Virus record (IMG/VR): IMGVR_UViG_3300050015_000167
Coordinates: 64,001-128,000 of that record
Reading direction: 5' to 3' (one strand)
Length of the DNA stretch: 64,000 nucleotides
Source of the DNA: a virus
Shown here: positions 14,915 through 21,197 of the stretch, in pieces
How positions within the stretch are numbered: position 1 is the first letter of the stretch
How the letters are laid out: each line of letters begins with the position of its first letter
Notes under the pieces: model-generated
Seen by the model: only the letters and a program-made list of their open reading frames with translations
The model's database searches: none
Told to the model about the DNA's origin: nothing
Position numbers and translations under genes: made by a program

Positions 14915-14994
14915 CGCCGCGAGTAGTTCAGTTGGTAGATCATTCGATCTTTCATGGTCGGAAGCGCGTGGGTTCGAATCCCGCCTTGTGGCGA
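14915..14994 (+). tRNA. Degenerate tRNA, anticodon unclear (TTC or CAT)
   Basis: Acceptor CGCCGCG/TGTGGCG with two G-T pairs, ordinary D arm (TAGTTCAGTTGGTAGATCA) and good T arm, but the anticodon arm CGATC-TTTCAT-GGTCG has a six-nt loop, and the 3' end reads AAAC where CCA is expected. Possibly a tRNA pseudogene. Confidence 0.5.
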
Positions 14995-15001
14995 AACAAT
15001 T

Positions 15002-15087
15002 TTACGTACAAATAATGGATGGAACAAATGACACCGAACAAAAGCCATCTAAACAATCCTTTCGGTGGTAGTATTAGGGGTACGTAA
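15002..15087 (+). other. Nested inverted repeats, possible small structured RNA
   Basis: TACGTAC near 15003 pairs with GTACGTA near 15081, and inside it CACCGAA pairs with TTCGGTG. The outer stem has the length of a tRNA acceptor. It may be a further tRNA relic. An 18-codon frame inside is not convincing. Confidence 0.35.
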
Positions 15088-15094
15088 ATAGTTC

Positions 15095-15123
15095 TTGACA
15101 TCCAGTTGTGAAACTGATATAAT
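15095..15123 (+). promoter_or_regulatory. Consensus sigma70 promoter
   Basis: TTGACA (15095-15100), 17-bp spacer, TATAAT (15118-15123). Confidence 0.87.
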
Positions 15124-15155
15124 AGTAAAGATTGAAGAAGTTACGAGAATATACT

Positions 15156-15359
15156 ATGAATATTAAAAGGGCAGTCCAGATTCTAGCAAAGTTTTTCGCG
15201 GTCAATGCAGATATTTTTGTACCGCTTTCTTCGGCTACCATTATTGATTGGGCCGGACAAGTACAGGAAGGTCAAGTACGTGATATGCCGGCTCCTGGAA
15301 CATATCGTTTGACCCAACAGCAACAGGCTTTTTTGATCGGTGAGATTAAGGCATTTTAA
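15156..15359 (+). CDS. Small hypothetical protein (67 aa)
   Basis: A 67-residue protein (MNIKRAVQILAKFFAVNADIF...). I use the ATG at 15156; a TTG at 15132, which would be almost leaderless from the upstream promoter, adds eight residues. The stop is two bases before the next ATG. Function unknown. Confidence 0.6.
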   Translation: MNIKRAVQILAKFFAVNADIFVPLSSATIIDWAGQVQEGQVRDMPAPGTYRLTQQQQAFLIGEIKAF

Positions 15360-15361
15360 TT

Positions 15362-15604
15362 ATGGCAATGCATAAGTGTGTTAATAGTAACATATGTGGT
15401 CGTCAGGCATCGGGACGTAATCTTTTCTGTTTCGAAGATTGGTGTCGTATTCCTGAAGGACATCAGATTGAAATTCGCAAGGATACCGAGAAGGGTGAAC
15501 ATACCTTGAAGGCCAGTCCTTCGCGTGAGTGGTTGGCTCGTGCGTTTCGTTATCTCAACGAAAAGCGTACCGCTCCAGTTCAAGTTGATAACGGCGTAAT
15601 TTAG
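15362..15604 (+). CDS. Small Cys-containing hypothetical protein
   Basis: An 80-residue protein with HKCVNSNICGRQ and LFCFEDWC near the N-terminus, four cysteines that could hold zinc. It is probably co-transcribed with the preceding gene. Function unknown. Confidence 0.65.
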   Translation: MAMHKCVNSNICGRQASGRNLFCFEDWCRIPEGHQIEIRKDTEKGEHTLKASPSREWLARAFRYLNEKRTAPVQVDNGVI

Positions 15605-15641
15605 CCTAAAGGTAATTAGAGAAGAAAGACCATTTTAGATA

Positions 15642-15713
15642 TGTGTGTTCGTCTAGAGGATAGGACGACTCCCTTGAAAGGAGTAAACATGGGTTCGAAT
15701 CCCATACAGACTA
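15642..15713 (+). tRNA. tRNA-like sequence, broken acceptor stem (loop TGA)
   Basis: D arm CGTC/GACG, anticodon arm ACTCC-CTTGAAA-GGAGT and T arm ATGGG-TTCGAAT-CCCAT are all good, but the two flanks (ATGTGTG and ACAGACT) do not pair and no CCA is encoded. The short variable loop does not fit tRNA-Ser. Probably a pseudogene. Confidence 0.5.
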
Positions 15714-15733
15714 ATTCTAACGGGAACAATTGT

Positions 15734-15752
15734 ATATCGGTGCACACGATAT
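15734..15752 (+). other. Perfect hairpin in the tRNA cluster
   Basis: ATATCG-GTGCACA-CGATAT: six pairs with a seven-nt loop, the size of an anticodon arm, in the 70-base gap before tRNA-Ala. No full cloverleaf can be built around it. Confidence 0.35.
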
Positions 15753-15783
15753 CTAGTGAAATCCTTCTCTACCGGTTTTAAAT

Positions 15784-15859
15784 GGGCTGTTAGCTCAGTT
15801 GGGAGAGCGCCTGATTTGCACTCAGGAGGTCGTCGGTTCGAACCCGTCATGGTCCACCA
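15784..15859 (+). tRNA. tRNA-Ala (TGC)
   Basis: Acceptor GGGCTGT/ATGGTCC, anticodon arm CCTGA-TTTGCAC-TCAGG, T-loop TTCGAAC, encoded CCA. Confidence 0.93.
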
Positions 15860-15864
15860 AAAGT

Positions 15865-16040
15865 TTATAAAAGATTCTCAAGTCAGTACCGTTTATCTTG
15901 TAGGCGTTGCAACCAAGAGGTAAACAACATCTGACCTAGTTTAAGGGGACATTATCTTCCTCCCTAAGTTAAAACGTCAAAGTGCGGCCTTATAGATAAC
16001 GGTCCGTACACGGGCTAGAACATGCATTCCGAGTTAGTCA
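15865..16040 (+). ncRNA. Candidate structured RNA in the tRNA cluster
   Basis: About 200 bases without a credible frame. GTCAG (15882) pairs with CTGAC (15931) around an inner hairpin GTTTATCTTG (15891-15900) with CAAGAGGTAAAC (15914-15925). ACCGTTTATC (15889) can alternatively pair with GATAACGGT (about 15995), suggesting a switch or larger fold. No family recognised. Confidence 0.4.
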
Positions 16041-16062
16041 TGTGATGAGAAAGGAGTAGTTT

Positions 16063-16254
16063 ATGAAAATGGTTCCATGTAGTTATGCAAATTGTGGGGA
16101 TCGTAGAATACATTGGTGTCAACCAGATGTTCCTCGAGGAACCCAAATGATTCAAGTTGAGGACGATCATACCGGACCAATGTATTGCTCTTTTGAGTGT
16201 GCTATGTATGACGGTGCATATAGCCTTAAAGAAGGATGGATTAAGAAACCTTAG
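16063..16254 (+). CDS. Small Cys-rich hypothetical protein
   Basis: A 63-residue protein with CSYANCGDRRIHWC at residues 5-18 and MYCSFECAMY near residue 42, a likely two-part zinc site. AAAGGAGTAG gives a strong ribosome site. Function unknown. Confidence 0.7.
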   Translation: MKMVPCSYANCGDRRIHWCQPDVPRGTQMIQVEDDHTGPMYCSFECAMYDGAYSLKEGWIKKP

Positions 16255-16268
16255 GATGTGTTAATTAA

Positions 16269-16342
16269 CCATCGTATGCCGATCGGCTAGGCGCTAGCCT
16301 GCAAAGCTAGTTTGCTGGGTTCGATTCCCAGACGGTGGTCCA
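16269..16342 (+). tRNA. tRNA-Cys (GCA)
   Basis: Acceptor CCATCGT/ACGGTGG, anticodon arm CTAGC-CTGCAAA-GCTAG, discriminator T as normal for tRNA-Cys, encoded CCA. Confidence 0.9.
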
Positions 16343-16368
16343 AATTTACGGTTGATGTGAGAACTATT

Positions 16369-17115
16369 ATGGTAAAGAAAACAGCAGAACAATGGAAAGA
16401 TGACGTTTTGGACTTGCGTGCGGAATTGCGCCAATCTCGGCGTGATAATCTACAGCTAGAAGCAGACAAGCTAGACCTTCAGGAACAGCTTGAGAATGTT
16501 GAAACCGGGGATAATTCAGAAGTCGAATATCTTGAGGAACAGGTTTCGGAACTTGAAGCAGAAGTTGAGCGCCTTACGGATGATAATTTTGATCTCGCAA
16601 ATAACGAGACTTTGGTTGAAGGTTTGGAATCCGATCTTAAGTATGAGGAAGAGCGCAATACGGAACTTCAGGAAGATCTTGATGGTCTTCAGGAAGAGCT
16701 TGACAATACCCGTGAGGAAGCTGATGGTCTTCGTGAGGAATTGTCTTCGGTAGAAGATCGCATTGTGGATCTTGAGCAAGAGATTTCCGATATGCAAGTT
16801 GAGTTGGATGAGAAGGACGAACGTCTCAATGATCTTGAAGAGGAAAATGATGAGGTTGTTAATGAGCTAAGAGCCGAGCTAGACCAGGCACTTGACGACC
16901 TAAGTGAAGCCCAGAACGATACTTCAGAAGTTGATGAAGCCAATGAAGAGATCGAAGGTCTCCGTGAAGAGTTGTATGAAGCACTCGATACCATCTTTGA
17001 CCTCGAAGAGAAGATTGAGAATTTGGATGAAGTCGAAGCCGAAAACTCAGAGCTTCGCGTCCAAGTTGACGACCTACAAGAGGAAGTTGACGACCTACGT
17101 GGTAATTCGTTCTAA
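16369..17115 (+). CDS. Very acidic long coiled-coil protein
   Basis: A 248-residue protein, from about residue 40 to the end an almost unbroken acidic heptad pattern (LEEQVSELEAEVERL, LQEELDNTREEADGLREEL, and so on). No globular domain is visible. Codon use looks richer in GAG and GAC and the coding DNA is more GC-rich than its neighbours. The start ATG is at 16369 after the tRNA; a longer frame would run through the tRNA. Function unknown: a scaffold, a DNA mimic or a decoy are possibilities. Confidence 0.75.
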   Translation: MVKKTAEQWKDDVLDLRAELRQSRRDNLQLEADKLDLQEQLENVETGDNSEVEYLEEQVSELEAEVERLTDDNFDLANNETLVEGLESDLKYEEERNTELQEDLDGLQEELDNTREEADGLREELSSVEDRIVDLEQEISDMQVELDEKDERLNDLEEENDEVVNELRAELDQALDDLSEAQNDTSEVDEANEEIEGLREELYEALDTIFDLEEKIENLDEVEAENSELRVQVDDLQEEVDDLRGNSF

Positions 17116-17125
17116 AAGTAGTATC

Positions 17126-17143
17126 AAGGCCCTACGGGGCCTT
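17126..17143 (+). terminator. Terminator-like hairpin
   Basis: AAGGCCC-TACG-GGGCCTT after the coiled-coil gene, followed by only a short T tract. Confidence 0.5.
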
Positions 17144-17181
17144 TCGGAGTAGTTAATTAAATTTACTAAATAATTTAAAAT

Positions 17182-17269
17182 GTAGCGTTGGCAGAGCGGC
17201 TGAATGCGACAGGCTGTAAACCTGTTCCCCCAAAAAGGCACGGTGGTTCAAATCCATCACGCTACACCA
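17182..17269 (+). tRNA. tRNA-Tyr (GTA)
   Basis: Class II; acceptor GTAGCGT/ACGCTAC, anticodon arm ACAGG-CTGTAAA-CCTGT, T-loop TTCAAAT, encoded CCA. A CTAAATA late-like box lies about 10 bases upstream. Confidence 0.93.
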
Positions 17270-17275
17270 AGTTTT

Positions 17276-17352
17276 GGGTTATAAGTGTAATTGGTTAGCA
17301 CGGCAGATTGTGACTCTGTAAGGGCGATGTTCAAATCATCCATAACCCTCCA
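17276..17352 (+). tRNA. tRNA-His (GTG)
   Basis: Acceptor GGGTTAT/ATAACCC, anticodon arm GCAGA-TTGTGAC-TCTGT, T-loop TTCAAAT, encoded CCA. Confidence 0.9.
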
Positions 17353-17367
17353 TATTGTAACGAGTTT

Positions 17368-17454
17368 GGCTCCTTGGTGGAATTGGTAGACCAAGTGGAC
17401 TCAAAATCCACTGTCCTTCGGGGCGTATCGGTTCGAGTCCGATAGGAGCCACCA
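17368..17454 (+). tRNA. tRNA-Leu (CAA)
   Basis: Class II; acceptor GGCTCCT/AGGAGCC, anticodon arm GTGGA-CTCAAAA-TCCAC, T-loop TTCGAGT, encoded CCA. A minus-strand GIY-YIG gene ends one base after the CCA. Confidence 0.93.
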
Positions 17455-17455
17455 T

Positions 17456-18133
17456 TTATTTTAATGACCATCCATTTGTATGATTGGTTTCGTATAATTT
17501 TCGTCCAGGAATTTTTTGTTCTTTACAAAACTGTAGTAAAGATTTTAAACCCAATATATTGAATATTTCTCCTAATGGTGAAATGATATTATATATTTTG
17601 GATCGTCTCATATTAGATTCTTTGGAATGTTTTGTTCCTAACATAGATTTTCTTTGTTTTTCTTTTTGATTTTCGGAAATTGGTATTCCTTTTTTCCAAG
17701 AACCGCCATTATTTTGTATATGTTCTTTAATTGAAATTGATTGTTGTTTTTTAGATTCTTCGGAACGAATTTTTCCTTTATTAGCATCCGAAAGTTTTTT
17801 TCGGTGTTCTTTGGATGGAGTTCCAGGGGCACCCTCCCCACCAGGTCTTATATTATAACCTGAATTTTTGGAATTATATAACCTTATAAAATAAGGTTCC
17901 ATTTCTTTAAGTGTATGATCTTTAGATAAACTGCAATAAATGGTTTCTATTGAGAAATTTTCTGGACCATATTTGTTGATTGCCGAATATAATTTTGTTT
18001 TATTTGGAAAAATTTTAGAACATGAAATATGTTGTTTCCATCTGCGTTGAATAGAACCACCTGTATAACCAATATAAACTTTATTGTTGAACTTATTCGT
18101 TATTTTATAAATGTAATAAATATTACTTTGCAT
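17456..18133 (-). CDS. GIY-YIG homing endonuclease
   Basis: A 225-residue nuclease: YYIYKITNKFNNKVYIGYTG at residues 6-25, NKYGPENFSIETIYC, YFIRLYNS, then NUMOD3-like repeats and a C-terminal LGLKSLLQFCKEQ module also present in HNH proteins of this phage. It abuts the 3' end of tRNA-Leu, as its paralogue at 13570 abuts another tRNA. A TATAAATA late box ends exactly 5 nt before the ATG with no ribosome site, so a leaderless late mRNA is predicted. Confidence 0.88.
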   Translation of the reverse strand: MQSNIYYIYKITNKFNNKVYIGYTGGSIQRRWKQHISCSKIFPNKTKLYSAINKYGPENFSIETIYCSLSKDHTLKEMEPYFIRLYNSKNSGYNIRPGGEGAPGTPSKEHRKKLSDANKGKIRSEESKKQQSISIKEHIQNNGGSWKKGIPISENQKEKQRKSMLGTKHSKESNMRRSKIYNIISPLGEIFNILGLKSLLQFCKEQKIPGRKLYETNHTNGWSLK

Positions 18134-18138
18134 GGTAG

Positions 18139-18146
18139 TATTTATA
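18139..18146 (-). promoter_or_regulatory. T4-type late promoter
   Basis: Perfect TATAAATA on the minus strand, 5 nt before the GIY-YIG ATG at 18133. Confidence 0.75.
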
Positions 18147-18161
18147 TGGAGTGTAATTCTG

Positions 18162-18395
18162 GTGCCTTATTACGAATACGAATGTAAAGAATGTGGCGCA
18201 TGTTTTGATGTGTTCCAACATATGGATGATGCACCCTTAAAAAATCATTCAGAAATGATAGATGATTTGAGTAAAGATTGCAATTATTATCCCCACAATA
18301 AAGATTGTGGTGGTCTTTTAGAAAAAAAGATTTCGGCGCCGATGTTGCGGTTTGTTGGTCCGGGATTTTTCGTAAACGATTATAAAAAGAAGTAA
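18162..18395 (+). CDS. FmdB-type zinc-ribbon protein
   Basis: A 77-residue protein beginning VPYYEYECKECGACFDVFQH, the classical FmdB start (MPxYEYxCxxCG), with a second Cys region (CGGLLEKKISAP). I use GTG at 18162, which gives that family start and has TGGAG about 10 bases upstream. FmdB proteins are small putative regulators; their phage role is unknown. A second one is at 59669. Confidence 0.8.
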   Translation: MPYYEYECKECGACFDVFQHMDDAPLKNHSEMIDDLSKDCNYYPHNKDCGGLLEKKISAPMLRFVGPGFFVNDYKKK

Positions 18396-18403
18396 AGTTT
18401 CGT

Positions 18404-18489
18404 GCCAGGTTCCCATAGTGGTCGATTGGGTCGGCTTTGTAATCCGAAGGAGAAATCCCACGTTGGTCCGAATCCAACACCTGGCTCCA
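18404..18489 (+). tRNA. tRNA with predicted anticodon TGT (Thr?), class II-like shape
   Basis: Acceptor GCCAGGT/ACCTGGC, three-pair D stem CCA/TGG, T arm GTTGG-TCCGAAT-CCAAC, 14-nt variable arm with a GGA/TCC stem, discriminator T, encoded CCA. The anticodon arm is TCGGC-TTTGTAA-TCCGA with a C-T mismatch closing the loop, as in the tRNA at 13517. TGT would be Thr, normally a class I tRNA. Confidence 0.7.
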
Positions 18490-18495
18490 TAAATT

Positions 18496-18693
18496 ATGAA
18501 AATAGGAACAGAAAAAACTTATAGAATTACAAAAGAAATTTGTAATGTTTGTGATGGTACTATTGGAGATACTGGTCTTTGTGATTGGCAATGTCCTATG
18601 GATGGAGAATTAGCTCGTTTTCGTTCAAAAGGAAAAATAAAAATACAAACATTTCAAAGAACCGATATATTAATTTCGGAGGAAATTAAATGA
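18496..18693 (+). CDS. Small Cys-containing hypothetical protein
   Basis: A 65-residue protein with CNVCDGTIGDTGLCDWQC (residues 16-33), a likely zinc site. It starts seven bases after a tRNA CCA with no ribosome site, so it is probably translated from the trimmed tRNA transcript. ATGA overlap with the next gene. Confidence 0.6.
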   Translation: MKIGTEKTYRITKEICNVCDGTIGDTGLCDWQCPMDGELARFRSKGKIKIQTFQRTDILISEEIK

Positions 18694-18836
18694 TGGATGA
18701 TGAAATGGTTTTACTTCCACTTCCTATGGAAGGATGGATAGTATCCATGGCCGGAGCCGACGAAGAGGGAACACTTATTACATTCACTAATGGATATGTT
18801 CTGCGTATTAATGGTGATTGGATTTTAGAATCATAA
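18690..18836 (+). CDS. Small hypothetical protein (48 aa)
   Basis: MMDDEMVLLPLPMEGWIVS start, NGYVLRINGDWILES end. The ATGA overlap and the TTCGGAGGAAATT ribosome site support it. Its C-terminus resembles that of the 6096 product. The stop codon overlaps a CATAAATA late-like box. Confidence 0.6.
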   Translation: MMDDEMVLLPLPMEGWIVSMAGADEEGTLITFTNGYVLRINGDWILES

Positions 18837-18839
18837 ATA
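18832..18839 (+). promoter_or_regulatory. T4-type late promoter box for the downstream RNA
   Basis: CATAAATA overlapping the stop codon of the small upstream gene; no gene start follows, only a structured segment ending in a terminator. Confidence 0.5.
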
Positions 18840-18840
18840 G

Positions 18841-18978
18841 AATTGCGTGGGTTATCCAGCGCACATTAGCGTATCTCTTGAGCAAGGATACGACCTCCTT
18901 AATACGGTCCGCTGCGTGAGCATCTGATCCACTGGGTAATAAATGGCGGTACAGTTATTTTTCTGTACCGCCTTTTTT
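18841..18978 (+). ncRNA. Candidate small non-coding RNA with own terminator
   Basis: About 135 bases without a frame, between a late-type box and a strong rho-independent terminator. Visible stems include CGTATC...GATACG (around 18869-18892) and GCGGTACAG of the terminator; TGCGTG and GCGCAC near the 5' end can also pair. No known RNA family is recognised. Confidence 0.5.
18945..18978 (+). terminator. Rho-independent terminator
   Basis: GGCGGTACAG (18945-18954), eight-nt loop, CTGTACCGCC (18963-18972), then six T. Confidence 0.92.
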
Positions 18979-18983
18979 AGGCC

Positions 18984-19012
18984 TTGACAAACTTAGTAAA
19001 AACTGATACAAT
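18984..19012 (+). promoter_or_regulatory. Sigma70 promoter
   Basis: TTGACA (18984-18989), 17-bp spacer, TACAAT (19007-19012); ATG 6 nt further, predicting a leaderless mRNA. Confidence 0.87.
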
Positions 19013-19018
19013 CATAAT

Positions 19019-19171
19019 ATGAGATACAAACACGTATTAGTTATTGAAATCGAAACGCAGTTTCCTGAAGAACCCAAACCTCTGGAACATTTGATTCAAT
19101 CTGTTATTGGGCCGTGGTGTCTTAAGGTTGAAGCGAGAACTATTAATATTCCAATTAAGGAAACCGAGTAA
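19019..19171 (+). CDS. Small hypothetical protein upstream of DNA ligase
   Basis: A 50-residue protein (MRYKHVLVIEIETQFPEE...). The ATG is 6 nt after a sigma70 -10 box and without a ribosome site; the stop abuts the ligase ATG (TAAATG), so ligase translation may depend on ribosomes finishing this leaderless gene. Function unknown. Confidence 0.7.
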   Translation: MRYKHVLVIEIETQFPEEPKPLEHLIQSVIGPWCLKVEARTINIPIKETE

Positions 19172-20257
19172 ATGAAATTTCCTATTCTCTATCATAAAGG
19201 TAAAACCGGTGCTCTGGTTCAATGGACAGTTTGGACCGAGAGTAATATTATTTTTGCAGAACATGGTCAGGTAGGCGGTAAATTACAGATCACACCCGGC
19301 ATCGAATGTTCCGGAAAGAATATAGGTAAATCTAACGAGACTACTCCAGAACAGCAAGCTATTGCAGAAGCAAAGGCAATGTGGACCTTTAAAGTGGAGC
19401 GTAAGTATTCAGAAACAAAAGAAGACGCACAAGAGGAAGTATTTCTTCCGATGCTTGCTGGAAAATTTACAACAAGAAAAAATAAGATTATCTATCCTGT
19501 GTCTGTTCAACGAAAAATTGATGGACTACGGTGTGTTGCATCTTGGTCGGGAGATAATATTCGGTTGATGAGTAGGTCTGGTAAAGACTTGAATCTTCCT
19601 CATATTCAAAAAGAATTGGAATCTTTTTTACCAAGGGAAGTTGTTTTGGATGGGGAATTATATACACATGGAATTCCATTCCAAACAGTTACTTCTTGGA
19701 TAAAAAAGTTGCAACCCGAATCGCAAAATATACGTTATTTGGTTTATGATTGCCCTGAATATTGTGGAGTATCTAAAGTGTGGATGGATAGATTAAAAGA
19801 TCTGAAAATATTATTCGTTAATAAACATAAAAATATTGACTTGTTAGAAACCCACACGGCTCGTAATGAAGAGGAAGTCCAAAATTTACAAAAACAATTT
19901 GTTCAGGAAGGATACGAAGGTGCCATTATTCGTATCAATACAGGACAATACTTGTATGGATTTAGAAGTAATGATTTACTTAAATTAAAAGATTTTGATG
20001 ATGCTGAATTTAAAGTTGTGGGGTTTGAAAAAGGAATAGGTAAATTTGAAAATGTTCCTATTTTTGTTTGTGAAACAAAAGAAGGTAAAACATTCAAAGT
20101 AACACCAAAAGGGACTCAAGACTACCGAGAAAAACTTCTTAAAAATATAAAGAAATTTATCGGAAAACAATTGACTGTAAGATATTTTGGGGTTTCGCAA
20201 GATTTGATTCCTAGATTTCCGGTAGGTATAAGTTTCAGGGAATCATTTGATATTTAA
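19172..20257 (+). CDS. ATP-dependent DNA ligase
   Basis: A 361-residue ligase. Motif I KIDGLR is at residues 115-120 (nucleophile K115), LDGELY at 159-164, EGAIIR at 249-254, LLKLKDF at 269-275, then an OB-fold region. Residues 1-75 (ALVQWTVWTESNIIFAEHGQ region) look like a WGR-type nucleic-acid-binding domain, which T4 gp30 does not have. It is shorter than gp30 (487). It should seal nicks in phage DNA. The 3' end is overlapped by a convergent HNH gene. Confidence 0.9.
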   Translation: MKFPILYHKGKTGALVQWTVWTESNIIFAEHGQVGGKLQITPGIECSGKNIGKSNETTPEQQAIAEAKAMWTFKVERKYSETKEDAQEEVFLPMLAGKFTTRKNKIIYPVSVQRKIDGLRCVASWSGDNIRLMSRSGKDLNLPHIQKELESFLPREVVLDGELYTHGIPFQTVTSWIKKLQPESQNIRYLVYDCPEYCGVSKVWMDRLKDLKILFVNKHKNIDLLETHTARNEEEVQNLQKQFVQEGYEGAIIRINTGQYLYGFRSNDLLKLKDFDDAEFKVVGFEKGIGKFENVPIFVCETKEGKTFKVTPKGTQDYREKLLKNIKKFIGKQLTVRYFGVSQDLIPRFPVGISFRESFDI

Positions 20258-20845
20258 TTGATAACGTCTTTTTTGGCTTTCTGATATCTTTCTTTTGGTT
20301 TCATCGGAATGATGTTTGTCTTTAAAAGGATTTTTGTTTCCAGAAACATCTGCGTGATTTTTAGAAATTTTATTTTTGGTTTCTTCCGAAATAAATTTAC
20401 CTTTTTCGGATTCAGAGATTTTCTTTTTATGTTCTTCGGTAAATTTTATTCCTTTTCGAGGAGAAGCCATTTTATTTTTTGATTCTTCGGAATGTTTTCT
20501 TCCGTACATTGGATGATTTTTCTTAGAATTTAAAGTACAATGTTTTTGTTTAATGCGTTCAAACATTTTGGAGTTTACTATTCGTTTCTGTTTTCTTGTA
20601 ACCTGTCCCATTCTAAGGAATGCGTAGTACATTTTTCCTAGTAATTTTCCGGTTACCATCTTGAGTAATAAATGATGACAGACCCAATGTTCCTTAAAAG
20701 TCAGAATTACGGTATCCATACCACCAGCACACTTTGGAATAATATGGTGTTTCTCTGTATATTCGGATGGTTTTGGTCTTTCCTTAGCTCTAGCAATAAT
20801 CTGGTAGTAGGTCTTGGTGTACTTGTTTCTTTTAAAAATTGACAT
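20243..20845 (-). CDS. HNH homing endonuclease (KTYYQII family)
   Basis: A 200-residue HNH nuclease with the family signature NKYTKTYYQIIARAKERPKP, then YTEKHHIIPKCAGG (HH), LTFKEHWVCHHLLLKMVTGK (HNH continuation), MYYAFLRMGQ and C-terminal SEESKNKMAS-type NUMOD3 repeats. Its stop overlaps the ligase stop region. Its first bases, ATGTCAA, are the reverse complement of the -35 TTGACAT of the next gene, and a CATAAATA late box lies 7 nt before its ATG inside the spacer of that promoter. Confidence 0.9.
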   Translation of the reverse strand: MSIFKRNKYTKTYYQIIARAKERPKPSEYTEKHHIIPKCAGGMDTVILTFKEHWVCHHLLLKMVTGKLLGKMYYAFLRMGQVTRKQKRIVNSKMFERIKQKHCTLNSKKNHPMYGRKHSEESKNKMASPRKGIKFTEEHKKKISESEKGKFISEETKNKISKNHADVSGNKNPFKDKHHSDETKRKISESQKRRYQLNIK

Positions 20846-20867
20846 TTACATATATTTATGTTATACT
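20839..20867 (+). promoter_or_regulatory. Sigma70 promoter overlapping the HNH start codon
   Basis: TTGACA (20839-20844), 17-bp spacer, TATACT (20862-20867). The -35 lies over the first codons of the minus-strand HNH gene. Confidence 0.87.
20853..20860 (-). promoter_or_regulatory. Late-type box for the minus-strand HNH gene
   Basis: CATAAATA inside the sigma70 spacer, 7 nt before the HNH ATG. Confidence 0.5.
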
Positions 20868-20874
20868 ATAAATA
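20867..20874 (+). promoter_or_regulatory. T4-type late promoter
   Basis: TATAAATA, exactly 5 nt before the ATG at 20880; its first T is the last base of the sigma70 -10. Confidence 0.7.
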
Positions 20875-20879
20875 GTATT

Positions 20880-21197
20880 ATGAAAACCTATAAAGAAATT
20901 TGTCGAGAAGCGTATCAAGCGGAAACTCTCAATTCCTATGGTTATCATGGACCCTTTAGAGGAGTAGACGGACATAATTCGTTTATTGATGATGATAAAA
21001 CCATTCTTGTTGATCTTGGGGGAAATGAATGGCATTATATTTTTGATGAGATTGTCCGGGAAGTAGGAAAATTAGATGATGATTCTCTTTCAAATTTTCT
21101 GGCCGGTAAACCAAATGTGTCGGAAGATAAGGAATTAGAAAAAGCAAAGATTTATGAACCAGGAGAAGGTTCACAATCTATAACGGAGAAACATTAA
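20880..21197 (+). CDS. Hypothetical protein (105 aa)
   Basis: A 105-residue acidic protein (MKTYKEICREAYQAETLN...). No family recognised. It has overlapping sigma70 and late promoters directly upstream and no ribosome site; the late transcript would start on its ATG, the early one about 5 nt before. The stop codon overlaps the first base pairs of tRNA-Gln. Confidence 0.65.
   Translation: MKTYKEICREAYQAETLNSYGYHGPFRGVDGHNSFIDDDKTILVDLGGNEWHYIFDEIVREVGKLDDDSLSNFLAGKPNVSEDKELEKAKIYEPGEGSQSITEKH

Noticed and set aside
14806-15048. Minus-strand frame rich in GIRTHALP-like peptides across tRNA genes
   Set aside because: This peptide type is the known artefact of reading tRNA genes antisense; no start signal and it spans three tRNA-like genes.
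15653-15850. Minus-strand frame over the tRNA cluster
   Set aside because: Antisense of tRNA sequence (GSNRRPPECKSGALPTELT type artefact).
16490-16994. Alternative-frame proteins within the coiled-coil gene on both strands
   Set aside because: Low-complexity heptad coding opens other frames (for example a Ser-rich minus-strand frame); the main frame explains the region.
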